Source of the DNA: JAOACQ01 sp049968515
GTDB taxonomy: Bacteria > Spirochaetota > Brevinematia > Brevinematales > JAOACQ01
DNA length: 64,000 bases
Direction: 5' to 3'
Assembly: GCA_049968515.1 (NCBI GenBank)
Contig: JBMFQR010000001.1
Coordinates: 1 to 64,000 of the forward strand
The first letter of the stretch is position 1, and every line of letters begins with the position of its first letter. The notes beneath the pieces are model-generated. The model had not been told where the DNA came from. It searched no databases and saw nothing but the letters and a program-made list of their open reading frames with translations. A program made the translations under genes and the position numbers. Of this stretch, positions 34,605 to 43,238 are shown in pieces.

Positions 34605-35243
34605 TTAATGCACTCCTAATTCCCTTTTGCTGACATATTCAGCAGTTAAGGGTATTTCTATTCTTATCAGAGTCTGTCCTCCTTTTGTGTTTCCGAGCCT
34701 GAAGAGAGAGGGATCTGCACCAAGGCCTTTTAAAAGCATTACTACAAGTGCAATACCCATACCAGCTCCCTCAATCTCATCTCCCTGCTCAAGATAAAAC
34801 TGGGCAATGTCATTATAACTCATTGCCTTTTTAAGCTTCTCTCTCAGCCTTTTTTCCTCAATCTTTGTGATATGAGCATTATTTATGACCTCTATGCTAA
34901 TTCCATTGGCATTTGATTCAAATGTTACCTTTACCCAGTAGTTTTTTGCTTGCAGTTTATCTTCATAGTTTATCATTCTAAAATTATTTAATTCTTCCCT
35001 GAAACGTAACATTCCTGCAATATACTCTTCTTCATTGTCAATATTCATATTATGTTCCTCAAAAAGAACTCTTTTCAGATTTGCTTTTGCAGCATTAATT
35101 ATGAGTTCCTTAACACATGTAAATATTACACCGGCAAATTCTTCTTTTCCGTGTCTACTAAATATATTGACAAGTATATTTTCTATTTCATTTTCAATCT
35201 CTTCATTCAAAATATAAAAATTTAATTCTTTAAAATATTTCAT
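34605..35243 (-). CDS. GHKL-type ATPase, anti-sigma/histidine-kinase-like
   Basis: This is a 212-residue single-domain protein. It has an N-box (CVKELIINAAKAN), a G2-like loop (GAGMGIALVVMLLKGLG) and a final strand GGQTLIRIEIPL, matching the HATPase_c fold. No dimerisation/phosphoacceptor domain or membrane segment is present, so it is more like a stand-alone anti-sigma or regulatory kinase than a sensor kinase. No sigma factor or anti-sigma antagonist is adjacent. GAGGAGGAAAT precedes the ATG. Confidence 0.8.
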   Translation of the reverse strand: MKYFKELNFYILNEEIENEIENILVNIFSRHGKEEFAGVIFTCVKELIINAAKANLKRVLFEEHNMNIDNEEEYIAGMLRFREELNNFRMINYEDKLQAKNYWVKVTFESNANGISIEVINNAHITKIEEKRLREKLKKAMSYNDIAQFYLEQGDEIEGAGMGIALVVMLLKGLGADPSLFRLGNTKGGQTLIRIEIPLTAEYVSKRELGVH

Positions 35244-35252
35244 ATTTCCTCC

Positions 35253-35804
35253 TCATTTACAAAAAAATTCTTTTAGTTTTGTGTAAACAGCTCCAGAAGG
35301 TTTAAGCATACTTTCATATACACAAAAAGATTTCACAGAAAATTCTCCAAAATCATGATTATTTTCTGATTTCAAAAAATTTATAAATTCGTTTGAAGGT
35401 TTTGACTTAAATCTTGCAATGGTCAGATGTGGTGAAAAATCATGTTCATCTTTTTTAATTAAATCCTCTGGAAGATTTGAAACAATATTTTTATAGAGAT
35501 CAAATAAATGGCTATCTTCATCTTTTGTTCCAATCCATAAAACTCTCGGATTAAAGAAAGTGGGGAAGCAGCCTGTGCTTTTAAGTTCCAGATTGAATGG
35601 TTTAAAACTGATCTTTGAGAGAGCTTCAATTATTAATTTTAGATTTTTGTCCCCAATCTCACCAATAAATTTTAGTGTGAGATGGAGGTTTTCAGCTGCC
35701 ACATATTTTATACCTCTGTTTTCTTTTTTCTTTAAAACCTCAACAAAGCCAGAAATCTTATTTTTTAGCTCGAGAGGTAGATCAATTGCTATAAAGATTC
35801 TCAT
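35253..35804 (-). CDS. thpR: RNA 2',3'-cyclic phosphodiesterase
   Basis: This 183-residue 2H phosphoesterase (old name LigT) has both HxTx motifs, NLHLTLKFIGE and FSPHLTIARFK, and the typical start MRIFIAIDLP. It opens 2',3'-cyclic phosphates on RNA in vitro. ATG 35804 with GGAG 7 nt upstream was chosen. Confidence 0.93.
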   Translation of the reverse strand: MRIFIAIDLPLELKNKISGFVEVLKKKENRGIKYVAAENLHLTLKFIGEIGDKNLKLIIEALSKISFKPFNLELKSTGCFPTFFNPRVLWIGTKDEDSHLFDLYKNIVSNLPEDLIKKDEHDFSPHLTIARFKSKPSNEFINFLKSENNHDFGEFSVKSFCVYESMLKPSGAVYTKLKEFFCK

Positions 35805-35822
35805 CAATAAACTCCATAAAGG

Positions 35823-36527
35823 CTACTTTTTTTTCAACAGAATTTCTTTGATTTTACTCCCATCAACAGATTCTATTCTAAAATTATAGCCTCCATAATC
35901 AAAACTTTCTCCTGGTTTAGGTACATATCCAAAATATTCGAGTACAAAACCTCCTATCGTATCAAAGTTTTCAGAAGTTAACTTTGTCTTAAAAATGCTA
36001 TTAAACTCATCTATTTTCATTTTTGGGAAAATGATAAATTCATTTTTAGAAATTTTTTTATATGAGGCAAAAGTATCAGAATCATATTCATCCTCAATTT
36101 CCCCAAAAATTTCCTCAATTATATCTTCAAGAGAGACAATTCCAACCATAGTGCCGTATTCATTTACAACAATGGCAAGATGAATCCTTTCTCTTTTAAA
36201 ATCCCTTAAGAGCTCACTTGCAAGCTTGTTCTCAGGCACAAAAATAGCCTTTTTTAATATCTCTTCAATGTTAAAATCTTTTCTACCAAAATATTTTAGA
36301 AGATCTTTAACATAAAGAACACCAAGAATATTATCAATCTGTTCGTAGTATACTGGAAATCTTGAGTGTCCATCTTCAACAACGATCTTTAATATTTCAT
36401 CCAGACCAAGGTCTCTATCTATCATAACAACATCGGAACGAGGGATCATAATATCTGCTGCTCTTATTCTCGAAAGCTCATCAAGGATAATTTTCTTGCT
36501 TTTTTCAAAACTACTCCCCACATCCAT
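35823..36527 (-). CDS. CBS-pair protein with CorC-type C-terminal domain
   Basis: This is a 234-residue soluble protein. A CBS pair (about 20-140: RAADIMIPRSDVVMID, DNILGVLYVKDLL, EYGTMVGIVSLEDIIEEIFGEIEDEYD) is followed by a transporter-associated domain (about 155-230). The DUF21 membrane part of HlyC/CorC proteins is absent, giving the short CorC form linked to magnesium/cobalt handling. ATG 36527 is preceded by GGAG. Confidence 0.88.
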   Translation of the reverse strand: MDVGSSFEKSKKIILDELSRIRAADIMIPRSDVVMIDRDLGLDEILKIVVEDGHSRFPVYYEQIDNILGVLYVKDLLKYFGRKDFNIEEILKKAIFVPENKLASELLRDFKRERIHLAIVVNEYGTMVGIVSLEDIIEEIFGEIEDEYDSDTFASYKKISKNEFIIFPKMKIDEFNSIFKTKLTSENFDTIGGFVLEYFGYVPKPGESFDYGGYNFRIESVDGSKIKEILLKKK

Positions 36528-36552
36528 TAAAATCTCCAAGATAGTAACCAGA

Positions 36553-37356
36553 CTATATTTCCAGACCGGAATTCATAAGCTTTATATTACCTTTGCATTC
36601 TATTCTTATGTAGGTTGTAATGAAACCCTGCTTTACCGGAATGTTGTATTTAACATTAAATTTTATATCTTTATAGGTGATTTCTCCCCTTAGAAGGTCA
36701 AGGCTACTATCAGCTTCATATGAAGCGTTGCCCAGTGGTTTTGGTTCTACTGATTTTTCAAATTCCTCCTTCTCATAAGAGATTAGATTTGCACTTTGAA
36801 AGATAATAAGAACTTTGCCTTTATTTTGTTTAACATATCTTTCCTCACTGTACTTTGACATCACTGGAATCTTCATTACCCATCCGGGAATATTCGTTGA
36901 GAAACTTGCACCAAGTGGGCTTAACTCTCCAAAAAATATGTTTAGGGCGTAGGAAAGATAATCAATCTGTTTCTCATTAAAAAAGACCTTTGTCTTTCCA
37001 TATTCATCAATATAAAACTCAGAAAGCAATTTTCTTATGGAATTTAAGCCAATAAAGTAAGCTGCCTGAAATTGATTGGTCAGTCCTTCAACCGCGGGGT
37101 CTTTAACATCGAGCCTTACCTTATAGCCATATTCATTTGTCTCTATCGGTGTAAAAATAAGCTTTGCTCCAATATTTGCCTTTGAATTATAAGTAAAAAG
37201 TCCCATGTCAACAAAAACGTCTGCCTGACCTTTTAAGTCATAGATAAGCTCTTTGCCTATCTCAAAGTGATACTTCGGAATAATCTCTTTTTTAATGCCA
37301 CAGCTATAAATAACAGCCAGAACAAAAAGAAATATTAAACAAATCTTAAACCTCAT
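36553..37356 (-). CDS. Predicted lipoprotein of unknown function
   Basis: This is a 267-residue protein. The signal peptide ends in AVIYSC, giving an acylated Cys near residue 19. The mature part is beta-rich with paired strands (FEIGKELIYDLKGQADVFV, TYKDIKFNVKYNIPV) and no recognised catalytic motif. Its ATG (37356) overlaps the proS stop region by 11 bp. It may be an envelope assembly or storage protein, but I do not recognise the family. Confidence 0.75.
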   Translation of the reverse strand: MRFKICLIFLFVLAVIYSCGIKKEIIPKYHFEIGKELIYDLKGQADVFVDMGLFTYNSKANIGAKLIFTPIETNEYGYKVRLDVKDPAVEGLTNQFQAAYFIGLNSIRKLLSEFYIDEYGKTKVFFNEKQIDYLSYALNIFFGELSPLGASFSTNIPGWVMKIPVMSKYSEERYVKQNKGKVLIIFQSANLISYEKEEFEKSVEPKPLGNASYEADSSLDLLRGEITYKDIKFNVKYNIPVKQGFITTYIRIECKGNIKLMNSGLEI

Positions 37357-39064
37357 ATAACCTCTTTTCTTTATCAAAAATTTCGGAAATTTTACTTTCT
37401 AAATCGGAAATACTTACCAAAATCTTTTCAGTTTTTTTTCTTTCTTTAATCTCAACCTTTTCTTCCTCATGATAGCTTTTTCCGACGGTAATTCTTATAG
37501 GTATACCAATGAGATCTGCATCCTTGAATTTGACCCCAGGCCTCTCATCCCTGTCATCAATCAAAACCTCATATTTGAGAGACAGTCTTTCATAAATCTC
37601 AAAGGCTACCTTAACAAGCTTATCATCCTGCATATTTATTGGTACTATAATTATGTGAAATGGAGCAACAGTAATAGGCCATATAATACCATCGCTATCA
37701 TTATTTTGCTCTATAATACTTGCCATTGTCCTTCCCACTCCAATTCCGTAGCAGCCCATAATTGGCAAAAATTCCTTTCCATCCTTCCCTAAAACCTTTA
37801 CATTCATAGCCTCTGTGTACTTATATCCTAATTTGAAAATGTGCCCTACTTCTATTCCTCTGTAGCTCTCAAGAACTGACTTACATTGAGGGCAAATTTC
37901 GCCAGCTTTTACCTTCCTAATATCACCGGTGATGTCAGCCTTAAAATCCCTGCCATAACATATGTTCTTTATGTGATAGTCTTTTTTATTTGCTCCAGAA
38001 ACTGCATTTTTCATTACAGTTACACTTTCGTCGGCAATGATTTTTAATTTTAAGCCGAGGGGTGAAGCAAATCCAACAGGTGCATTTGTAACCTTTTTTA
38101 TAATCTCCTCACTTGCAAGCTCAAGAGTATTACACTTCAGTAGATTTTTAAGCTTTGTCTCGTTTATTTCAAAATCACCTCTTATCAATGCCATAATTGG
38201 CTCACCATCTGCGACGTAAACAATTGATTTAATAAACCTTTCAGGGGAGAGTTTAAGAAATTCAGTGAGCTGTTCAATAGTTTTTATATCAGGTGTATGA
38301 ATCTCTTCAAGTGGTAGTTCCTTTTCATCTTTAGCCTTAAAATCGTAATAAGACTTTGCAAGTTCAACATTGGCAACATACCCACAGGATGGGCATTTTA
38401 TAATTTCCTCCTCACCAATGGTGGATGGTACCATAAATTCTTCTGATGCTGATCCACCCATGCTTCCCGTATCTGCAAGTACTGGGATGACGTCAAGTCC
38501 ACATCTTTTAAAAATTCTTCTGTATGCTGTCCTCATAGCCTCATAATTTTTGTCAAGTCCCTCTTCATCTATGTCAAAAGAGTATGCATCCTTCATTATA
38601 AACTCTCTACACCTCATTACACCAAATCTCGGTCTGATTTCATCCCTGAACTTTGTATTGATCTGATAAAGGTTTAAAGGCAAGTCTCTATAAGAGCGGA
38701 CATTTTCCCTCACAACTGCAGTAAAGACCTCTTCATGTGTGGGGCCTAATACCATATCTACATCATGTCTGTCCTTCAGTCTGAACATTTCCTGCCCCAT
38801 GACTTCATATCTACCACTTTCCTTCCAGTATTCGGCCGGAATTAAAATTGGGGGAAGCAGCTCAAGTGCACCAGCTCTATTCATTTCCTCCCTTATAATG
38901 TTTATAATTTTCTGAAGAGTGCGAAGTCCGAGAGGTAAAAATGTATAAAGTCCGGTACCGAGTTTTCTTATCAATCCAGCCCTGTACATAAGGATATGGG
39001 AGTTAATCTCAGCATCCTTTGGAACCTCCCTTAATGTTGGAATAAGCATCTTTGAAAAAAGCAT
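37346..39064 (-). CDS. proS: Prolyl-tRNA synthetase, bacterial type
   Basis: This is a 572-residue class II synthetase. Motif 1 region ELLPPILIPAEYW, motif 2 INTKFRDEIRPRFGVMRCREFIMKDAYSF, an inserted editing domain (about 225-390) that clears misacylated Ala-tRNA, and motif 3 GCYGIGVGRTMAS are all present. GGAGATGGT precedes ATG 39064; an in-frame extension of 19 codons has no site. It leads a seven-gene minus-strand operon ending at 32442. Confidence 0.97.
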   Translation of the reverse strand: MLFSKMLIPTLREVPKDAEINSHILMYRAGLIRKLGTGLYTFLPLGLRTLQKIINIIREEMNRAGALELLPPILIPAEYWKESGRYEVMGQEMFRLKDRHDVDMVLGPTHEEVFTAVVRENVRSYRDLPLNLYQINTKFRDEIRPRFGVMRCREFIMKDAYSFDIDEEGLDKNYEAMRTAYRRIFKRCGLDVIPVLADTGSMGGSASEEFMVPSTIGEEEIIKCPSCGYVANVELAKSYYDFKAKDEKELPLEEIHTPDIKTIEQLTEFLKLSPERFIKSIVYVADGEPIMALIRGDFEINETKLKNLLKCNTLELASEEIIKKVTNAPVGFASPLGLKLKIIADESVTVMKNAVSGANKKDYHIKNICYGRDFKADITGDIRKVKAGEICPQCKSVLESYRGIEVGHIFKLGYKYTEAMNVKVLGKDGKEFLPIMGCYGIGVGRTMASIIEQNNDSDGIIWPITVAPFHIIIVPINMQDDKLVKVAFEIYERLSLKYEVLIDDRDERPGVKFKDADLIGIPIRITVGKSYHEEEKVEIKERKKTEKILVSISDLESKISEIFDKEKRLYEV

Positions 39065-39156
39065 ACCATCTCCTTTTATATTGTATGAAATAATTTTAAT
39101 AGAGTTTGCGATTTTATTCAAATAAACACAAGAGAAATTTTGCAGCTACAAAAACT

Positions 39157-39185
39157 TTGATTTTAATTCTCAATAATTATATAAT
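39157..39185 (+). promoter_or_regulatory. Promoter of the Cys-rich protein and fumarase beta genes
   Basis: TTGATT (39157-39162), 17 bp, TATAAT (39180-39185), ending 16 bp before the small ORF's ATG. Confidence 0.65.
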
Positions 39186-39201
39186 CTTATTGGGAGTTTT
39201 A

Positions 39202-39360
39202 ATGAGTTTTGAGTGCAAATATTTCAATAAGGGATTTTGTGAATTGCTTGAGAAGAACTGCAATCCGGGTCAAAAAGGATGTGTATTGATAAAAGCAAAG
39301 GTGTTTTTCATCGGAGAAAAAAATGATAGAAAGGACAATAACATTTCCAATTCTCGATAA
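39202..39360 (+). CDS. 52-residue four-cysteine protein
   Basis: This short ORF has a promoter and a good GGGAG before ATG 39202. Cysteines sit at residues 5, 13, 20 and 27 (spacing x7-x6-x6), suggesting a zinc or Fe-S site; the tail after residue 35 is polar. It overlaps the start of the fumarase beta gene by 38 bp, so the two are cotranscribed. Function unknown. Confidence 0.6.
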   Translation: MSFECKYFNKGFCELLEKNCNPGQKGCVLIKAKVFFIGEKNDRKDNNISNSR

Positions 39361-39847
39361 AGAAATCCTTTTTTCTTTAGAAGCGGGTGAGATGCTTTCC
39401 ATAAATGGAAGAATATACACTGCGAGAGATCAGGCACACAGAAAGATGCTTGAACTTTTAAAGAGAGGAGAAAAACTGCCAATATCTCTTGAAAACAACG
39501 CAATATACTATTGTGGACCGACACCTCCACAAAAAGACAACCTTTTCGGTTCAGCAGGTCCTACAACTTCCTCAAGAATGGACGAAGCCTTTCTCGTTTT
39601 AGCAGAATATGGATTATCCGCTACAATAGGGAAGGGCGAGAGAGCTAAAGAGGTAGTTGAAATGTGCAGGAAAATGGGTTGTGTATATTTTATAACCTTT
39701 GGAGGAGCTGGTGCATATCTCGCAAAAAGAATTTTAAGCCAGAAACTCATTGCCTTTCCTGAATTGGGGGCAGAGGCAATTTATGAGCTTGTGGTTCGGG
39801 ACTTTCCTGTAATAGTCGGAATAGACACAAAAGGGAGAAAATTTTAA
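39323..39847 (+). CDS. Class I fumarase / tartrate dehydratase beta subunit
   Basis: This 174-residue protein matches the beta (C-terminal) subunit of two-part Fe-S fumarases. It has the swivelling-domain motifs GRIYTARDQAHRKM, YYCGPTPP, FGSAGPTTSSRMD and GKGERAKEV, with FGGAGAYLAKRI. It needs an alpha subunit carrying the 4Fe-4S cluster, which is not in this window. The role would be fumarate-malate interconversion. Fumarate versus tartrate specificity cannot be read here. Confidence 0.9.
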   Translation: MIERTITFPILDKEILFSLEAGEMLSINGRIYTARDQAHRKMLELLKRGEKLPISLENNAIYYCGPTPPQKDNLFGSAGPTTSSRMDEAFLVLAEYGLSATIGKGERAKEVVEMCRKMGCVYFITFGGAGAYLAKRILSQKLIAFPELGAEAIYELVVRDFPVIVGIDTKGRKF

Positions 39848-39855
39848 CTCATTAA

Positions 39856-39884
39856 TTGAAAAATAGAGAAAAAAATGCTAACAT
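39856..39884 (+). promoter_or_regulatory. Promoter of the epimerase gene
   Basis: TTGAAA (39856-39861), 17 bp, TAACAT (39879-39884), about 20 bp before the ATG. Confidence 0.5.
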
Positions 39885-39905
39885 AATAAGTAATAGAGGA
39901 GAAAT

Positions 39906-40880
39906 ATGAGAGTTTTATTTATTGGCGGTACTGGAATAATTAGTTCTGCATGCTCTGAACTTGCATTGAAAAGAGGTATAGAATTATACCACTTTAACAG
40001 AGGACAAAGCCACAGAAAGATAGATGGGGTAAAAACTATTCATGGAGATATAAGAGATTTTAGTAGTGCAAAAGATATTCTTTCAAAATATGAGTTTGAT
40101 GTTGTGGTAGACTGGATTGCATTTGTACCTGCTCATGTAAAACAGGATATAGAGATCTTCAAAGGCAGGATCAAACAATACATATTTATTAGTTCGGCCT
40201 CTGCATATCAGAAGCCAGTCAGAAAACTGCCAATAACTGAGAAAACCCCCCTCGAAAATCCTTTCTGGCAGTACTCAAGGGATAAAATAGAATGCGAAAA
40301 GATACTCTTTGAAGAATACAAAAGTTCTGGTTTTCCAGTAACCATAGTTAGGCCGTCTCATACCTATGATAAAACATTGATTCCAATAGATTGGGGATAT
40401 ACCACATTACACAGGATGAAGAAGGGTAAAAAAACTATAATTCACGGAGATGGAACATCGTTGTGGGTACTTACCCATCATAAAGATTTTGCAGTAGGAT
40501 TTACAGGTTTACTCGGTAAAAGTGAAGCCATAGGAGAGGCATTTCACATTACAGGAGAGGAGCTGTTAAGCTGGAACCAGATATATGAGCTTATAGCAAA
40601 TGAGCTGGGGGTTGAGCTTAAACCCATACATATTCCCTCAGAGGTTATTGCAAAGTTTGATCCAAAAATGGGAGCAAGCCTTCTCGGAGACAAGGCTTAC
40701 AGCGTAATATTTGATAACTCAAAGATAAAAAGCCTTGTTCCAGAATTCAAACAAACTATTTTCTTTGAGGAAGGGGTGAAAGAGATTGTTGAGTGGTACG
40801 AAAAAAACTTAGACTTTCAGGTTGTAAACTATGAGCTTGATAAGCTTATAGACAGAATAATAGAAAAGTATTCAAATTAA
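39906..40880 (+). CDS. NAD-dependent epimerase/dehydratase family protein
   Basis: This is a 324-residue extended SDR. It has a Rossmann start MRVLFIGGTGIISSAC, VDWIAFVPAHV, SSASAYQ and a YSRDK matching the catalytic YxxxK. It resembles the subgroup related to plant CSP41 and to sugar-nucleotide epimerases; GGTGIIS replaces the common GGxGxxG. Substrate unknown. It lies 22 bp before the secreted beta-rich protein gene. Confidence 0.88.
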   Translation: MRVLFIGGTGIISSACSELALKRGIELYHFNRGQSHRKIDGVKTIHGDIRDFSSAKDILSKYEFDVVVDWIAFVPAHVKQDIEIFKGRIKQYIFISSASAYQKPVRKLPITEKTPLENPFWQYSRDKIECEKILFEEYKSSGFPVTIVRPSHTYDKTLIPIDWGYTTLHRMKKGKKTIIHGDGTSLWVLTHHKDFAVGFTGLLGKSEAIGEAFHITGEELLSWNQIYELIANELGVELKPIHIPSEVIAKFDPKMGASLLGDKAYSVIFDNSKIKSLVPEFKQTIFFEEGVKEIVEWYEKNLDFQVVNYELDKLIDRIIEKYSN

Positions 40881-40902
40881 GTTTTGTAAAGGAGAAAAAA
40901 CT

Positions 40903-42459
40903 ATGAGGAAAAGAATATCTCTAATTTTGGGGCTTTTAATTTTTTTTGTTAATTTTCTTTTTTCTGCGGTTGTTTCAGAAAGAAATGAAATAGCTGTTTT
41001 TCCAGTATTTTCTTCATATGAATTACCGAGTGGTGCTGCAAGGTATTTTGACGATAAGCTGATTGAAATATTAAACAGCATGAAAAGATTCGAGGTTATT
41101 GGCTATCAATACAGGCTCGATTATACATCAGCAGAGCGTTTTATACAGAAGATTCAAGAGTTGAAAAAGCAGGCTTTAATGAAGGATCAGAAATATATGG
41201 ATGAAGATTTAGGAGTCGTTGTTATACCTGCAGCCGAGATGGAAAAGCTTGTCAATTCATTTTTCATTTTTATTCCTTCAATTACGGGTTTTCACACGAG
41301 GGAATACCAGATAGAGGTAAAAACAAAAGAGAAAGGCAGGATAAAGGTAAGAATAGTTACAGAGTATGAGGCTGTGGTAAATATCTCCGTAAAAATCATA
41401 ACCTCTGAGGGGAAGCTTCTTGATACATATAATTCTTCGCAGAAGGCAACCTCACAGAGAAACCCAATGGAAGCATATCAATCTGCTGTTAACAGTGCAA
41501 TCGGCGGACTCGGATTTTATTTGAGAAACATTGAAGAGTTTAAAATAAAATCTGGAATATTGAAAGTAGTCGGCAACAGTGTATATTTTGAACTTGGAGG
41601 AAACAGGGGAATAGCCCCCGGGCATGAATATGTTATCCAAAAAGAAGAGAAATTTATGGATAAATTCAAAGAAAAGGTTGTGACTGGGCTTGTGAGGGTG
41701 AGGGAAACAAAATCTGAATACTCTATAGCCACAGTTATATGGGGTTCTCCGGAGGTTGGAGATCAGCTTGTTGAAGCACCAATGGCCGGAGCAAGATTTA
41801 ACATATGGGCTGGGATGTTCCCGATGAAAGTTCAATCTGATAATCTTGAGATTCGATATATTTCACCGGGGCTTTCTTTTGTGAGTAAGGAAAAATTTTC
41901 AAAATCAGTTTATGCCTTTTCTCTCGGTCTTGATCTCGAGGGTGAAATAGGCTATGCATTCTTGCTCGATTTAAAAATGGGATTTTACTTTAGCAATCCC
42001 TTCTCTTACAATTTTAATTTTGGGCTTGGCTATGAGCTTTACTTTGGTAGATTCAGCGCCACAATTGGTAGTGATCTATCTTTTGTTGGTCTCTATAAAT
42101 ATCTTGGCACGTTCGAGAACAACTCATGGAATGGAATTGATATAAAAGGGACAACCTTTTATGAAGATATCGATGTCTCACTCTTTGGTGGAACATTTGG
42201 AGTAAAGCCGAATATAACAATAAACTTTCAACCCTCACAGAGGTTTAAAATTAGAGCCTTCGGCGGTTATGCTTTATATTTTGTCCCATACTATCAGCTA
42301 CAATTTACAGAGAGAAGCTCTGATGATGAGAAGAAAAGTCAGACAGTGGATGTAACTGATTCATCAGTATCTTTCTTTATAGATGGCAACGAAACAAAAA
42401 CATTCCCCATTGATTTTTCTGGAATCTTTGGTGGTGTCGAAATTATCTTCAGATTTTAG
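40903..42459 (+). CDS. Predicted outer-membrane protein with N-terminal periplasmic domain
   Basis: This is a 518-residue protein with a signal peptide (about 1-23). Residues 27-210 form an alpha/beta domain (EIAVFPVFSSYELPSG, DKLIEILNSMKRFEVIGYQYR) like the tail-lipoprotein/curli-assembly class that binds at the membrane. From about 290 to the end alternating beta strands finish in EIIFRF, the terminal-Phe pattern of outer-membrane barrels. AAAGGAG precedes the ATG. I do not recognise the exact family. Confidence 0.75.
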   Translation: MRKRISLILGLLIFFVNFLFSAVVSERNEIAVFPVFSSYELPSGAARYFDDKLIEILNSMKRFEVIGYQYRLDYTSAERFIQKIQELKKQALMKDQKYMDEDLGVVVIPAAEMEKLVNSFFIFIPSITGFHTREYQIEVKTKEKGRIKVRIVTEYEAVVNISVKIITSEGKLLDTYNSSQKATSQRNPMEAYQSAVNSAIGGLGFYLRNIEEFKIKSGILKVVGNSVYFELGGNRGIAPGHEYVIQKEEKFMDKFKEKVVTGLVRVRETKSEYSIATVIWGSPEVGDQLVEAPMAGARFNIWAGMFPMKVQSDNLEIRYISPGLSFVSKEKFSKSVYAFSLGLDLEGEIGYAFLLDLKMGFYFSNPFSYNFNFGLGYELYFGRFSATIGSDLSFVGLYKYLGTFENNSWNGIDIKGTTFYEDIDVSLFGGTFGVKPNITINFQPSQRFKIRAFGGYALYFVPYYQLQFTERSSDDEKKSQTVDVTDSSVSFFIDGNETKTFPIDFSGIFGGVEIIFRF

Positions 42460-42473
42460 AGATGGGCAATGTG

Positions 42474-43238
42474 CTATTCAGAAATTTCTATGGATTTTCT
42501 GGATAGCACATCTTTAAAGAATAACTCCCACATAACGATGGCTGATGCTACACCTGCATTCAGGCTATTTAGCTTTTCTGTTGTTGGAATGTAAATTAAC
42601 CTATCACATAGCTTTTTCGTTGACTTTCTCAGGCCACTATGCTCACTCCCGATTATACAGGCGAGCTTGTCTGACCTTTCTGTCTTAATTATAGTCATTT
42701 CAGCATCTACAGAAAAGCCAAAAATCTGAAAATTTTCCTCTTTTAATCTCGTAAGCCATAGGTTTAGATTGTTTACATAGAGAATTCTTTGTTTATACAC
42801 AGCACCCGCAGAAGACTTAATTGTCTGGGGGGTTATCCTCGCAGAGTTATCTTTTGGAAGAATTATCAAATCACATCCCAGAAGCAAGGCTGATCTTATA
42901 ATCGCACCAAAATTTCCTGTATCAGTTATGCCATCTAAAATAAGCACATTTCTGACACTCTCATCAAACTCAAAGTCTTTCTCGTCTTCCATAATCGTTG
43001 GAGGAAGTGAAATCTCAGCACATATACCCTGATGCTTTTGAGTATGTGAAATTTTTTCTATCTCTTTTTCAGTCAAAAAAGCAATTTTTATTCCGTTGTT
43101 TTCTATTTCTTTAAGTAAGGTGATGAATTTACCTTTTTTGTCTTTATCGATAAAAATTTTTGTAATCTTAATTTTATCTTTTATTGCCTCAAAAACTGAA
43201 TTTTTACCATATATTATCAACTTTGTTCTCCCACTCAA
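42474..43238 (-). CDS. TrmH/RlmB-type SpoU rRNA methyltransferase
   Basis: This is a 254-residue SPOUT methyltransferase that 2'-O-methylates ribose in rRNA or tRNA using SAM. It has an N-terminal substrate-binding part (about 1-85) and the knot motifs DGITDTGNFGAIIRSA, GSEHSGLR and TTEKLNSLNAGVASAI. The family resembles RlmB (23S G2251), but the target is not proved. Its ATG overlaps the stop of the upstream envelope-protein gene by 4 bp. Confidence 0.92.
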   Translation of the reverse strand: MSGRTKLIIYGKNSVFEAIKDKIKITKIFIDKDKKGKFITLLKEIENNGIKIAFLTEKEIEKISHTQKHQGICAEISLPPTIMEDEKDFEFDESVRNVLILDGITDTGNFGAIIRSALLLGCDLIILPKDNSARITPQTIKSSAGAVYKQRILYVNNLNLWLTRLKEENFQIFGFSVDAEMTIIKTERSDKLACIIGSEHSGLRKSTKKLCDRLIYIPTTEKLNSLNAGVASAIVMWELFFKDVLSRKSIEISE

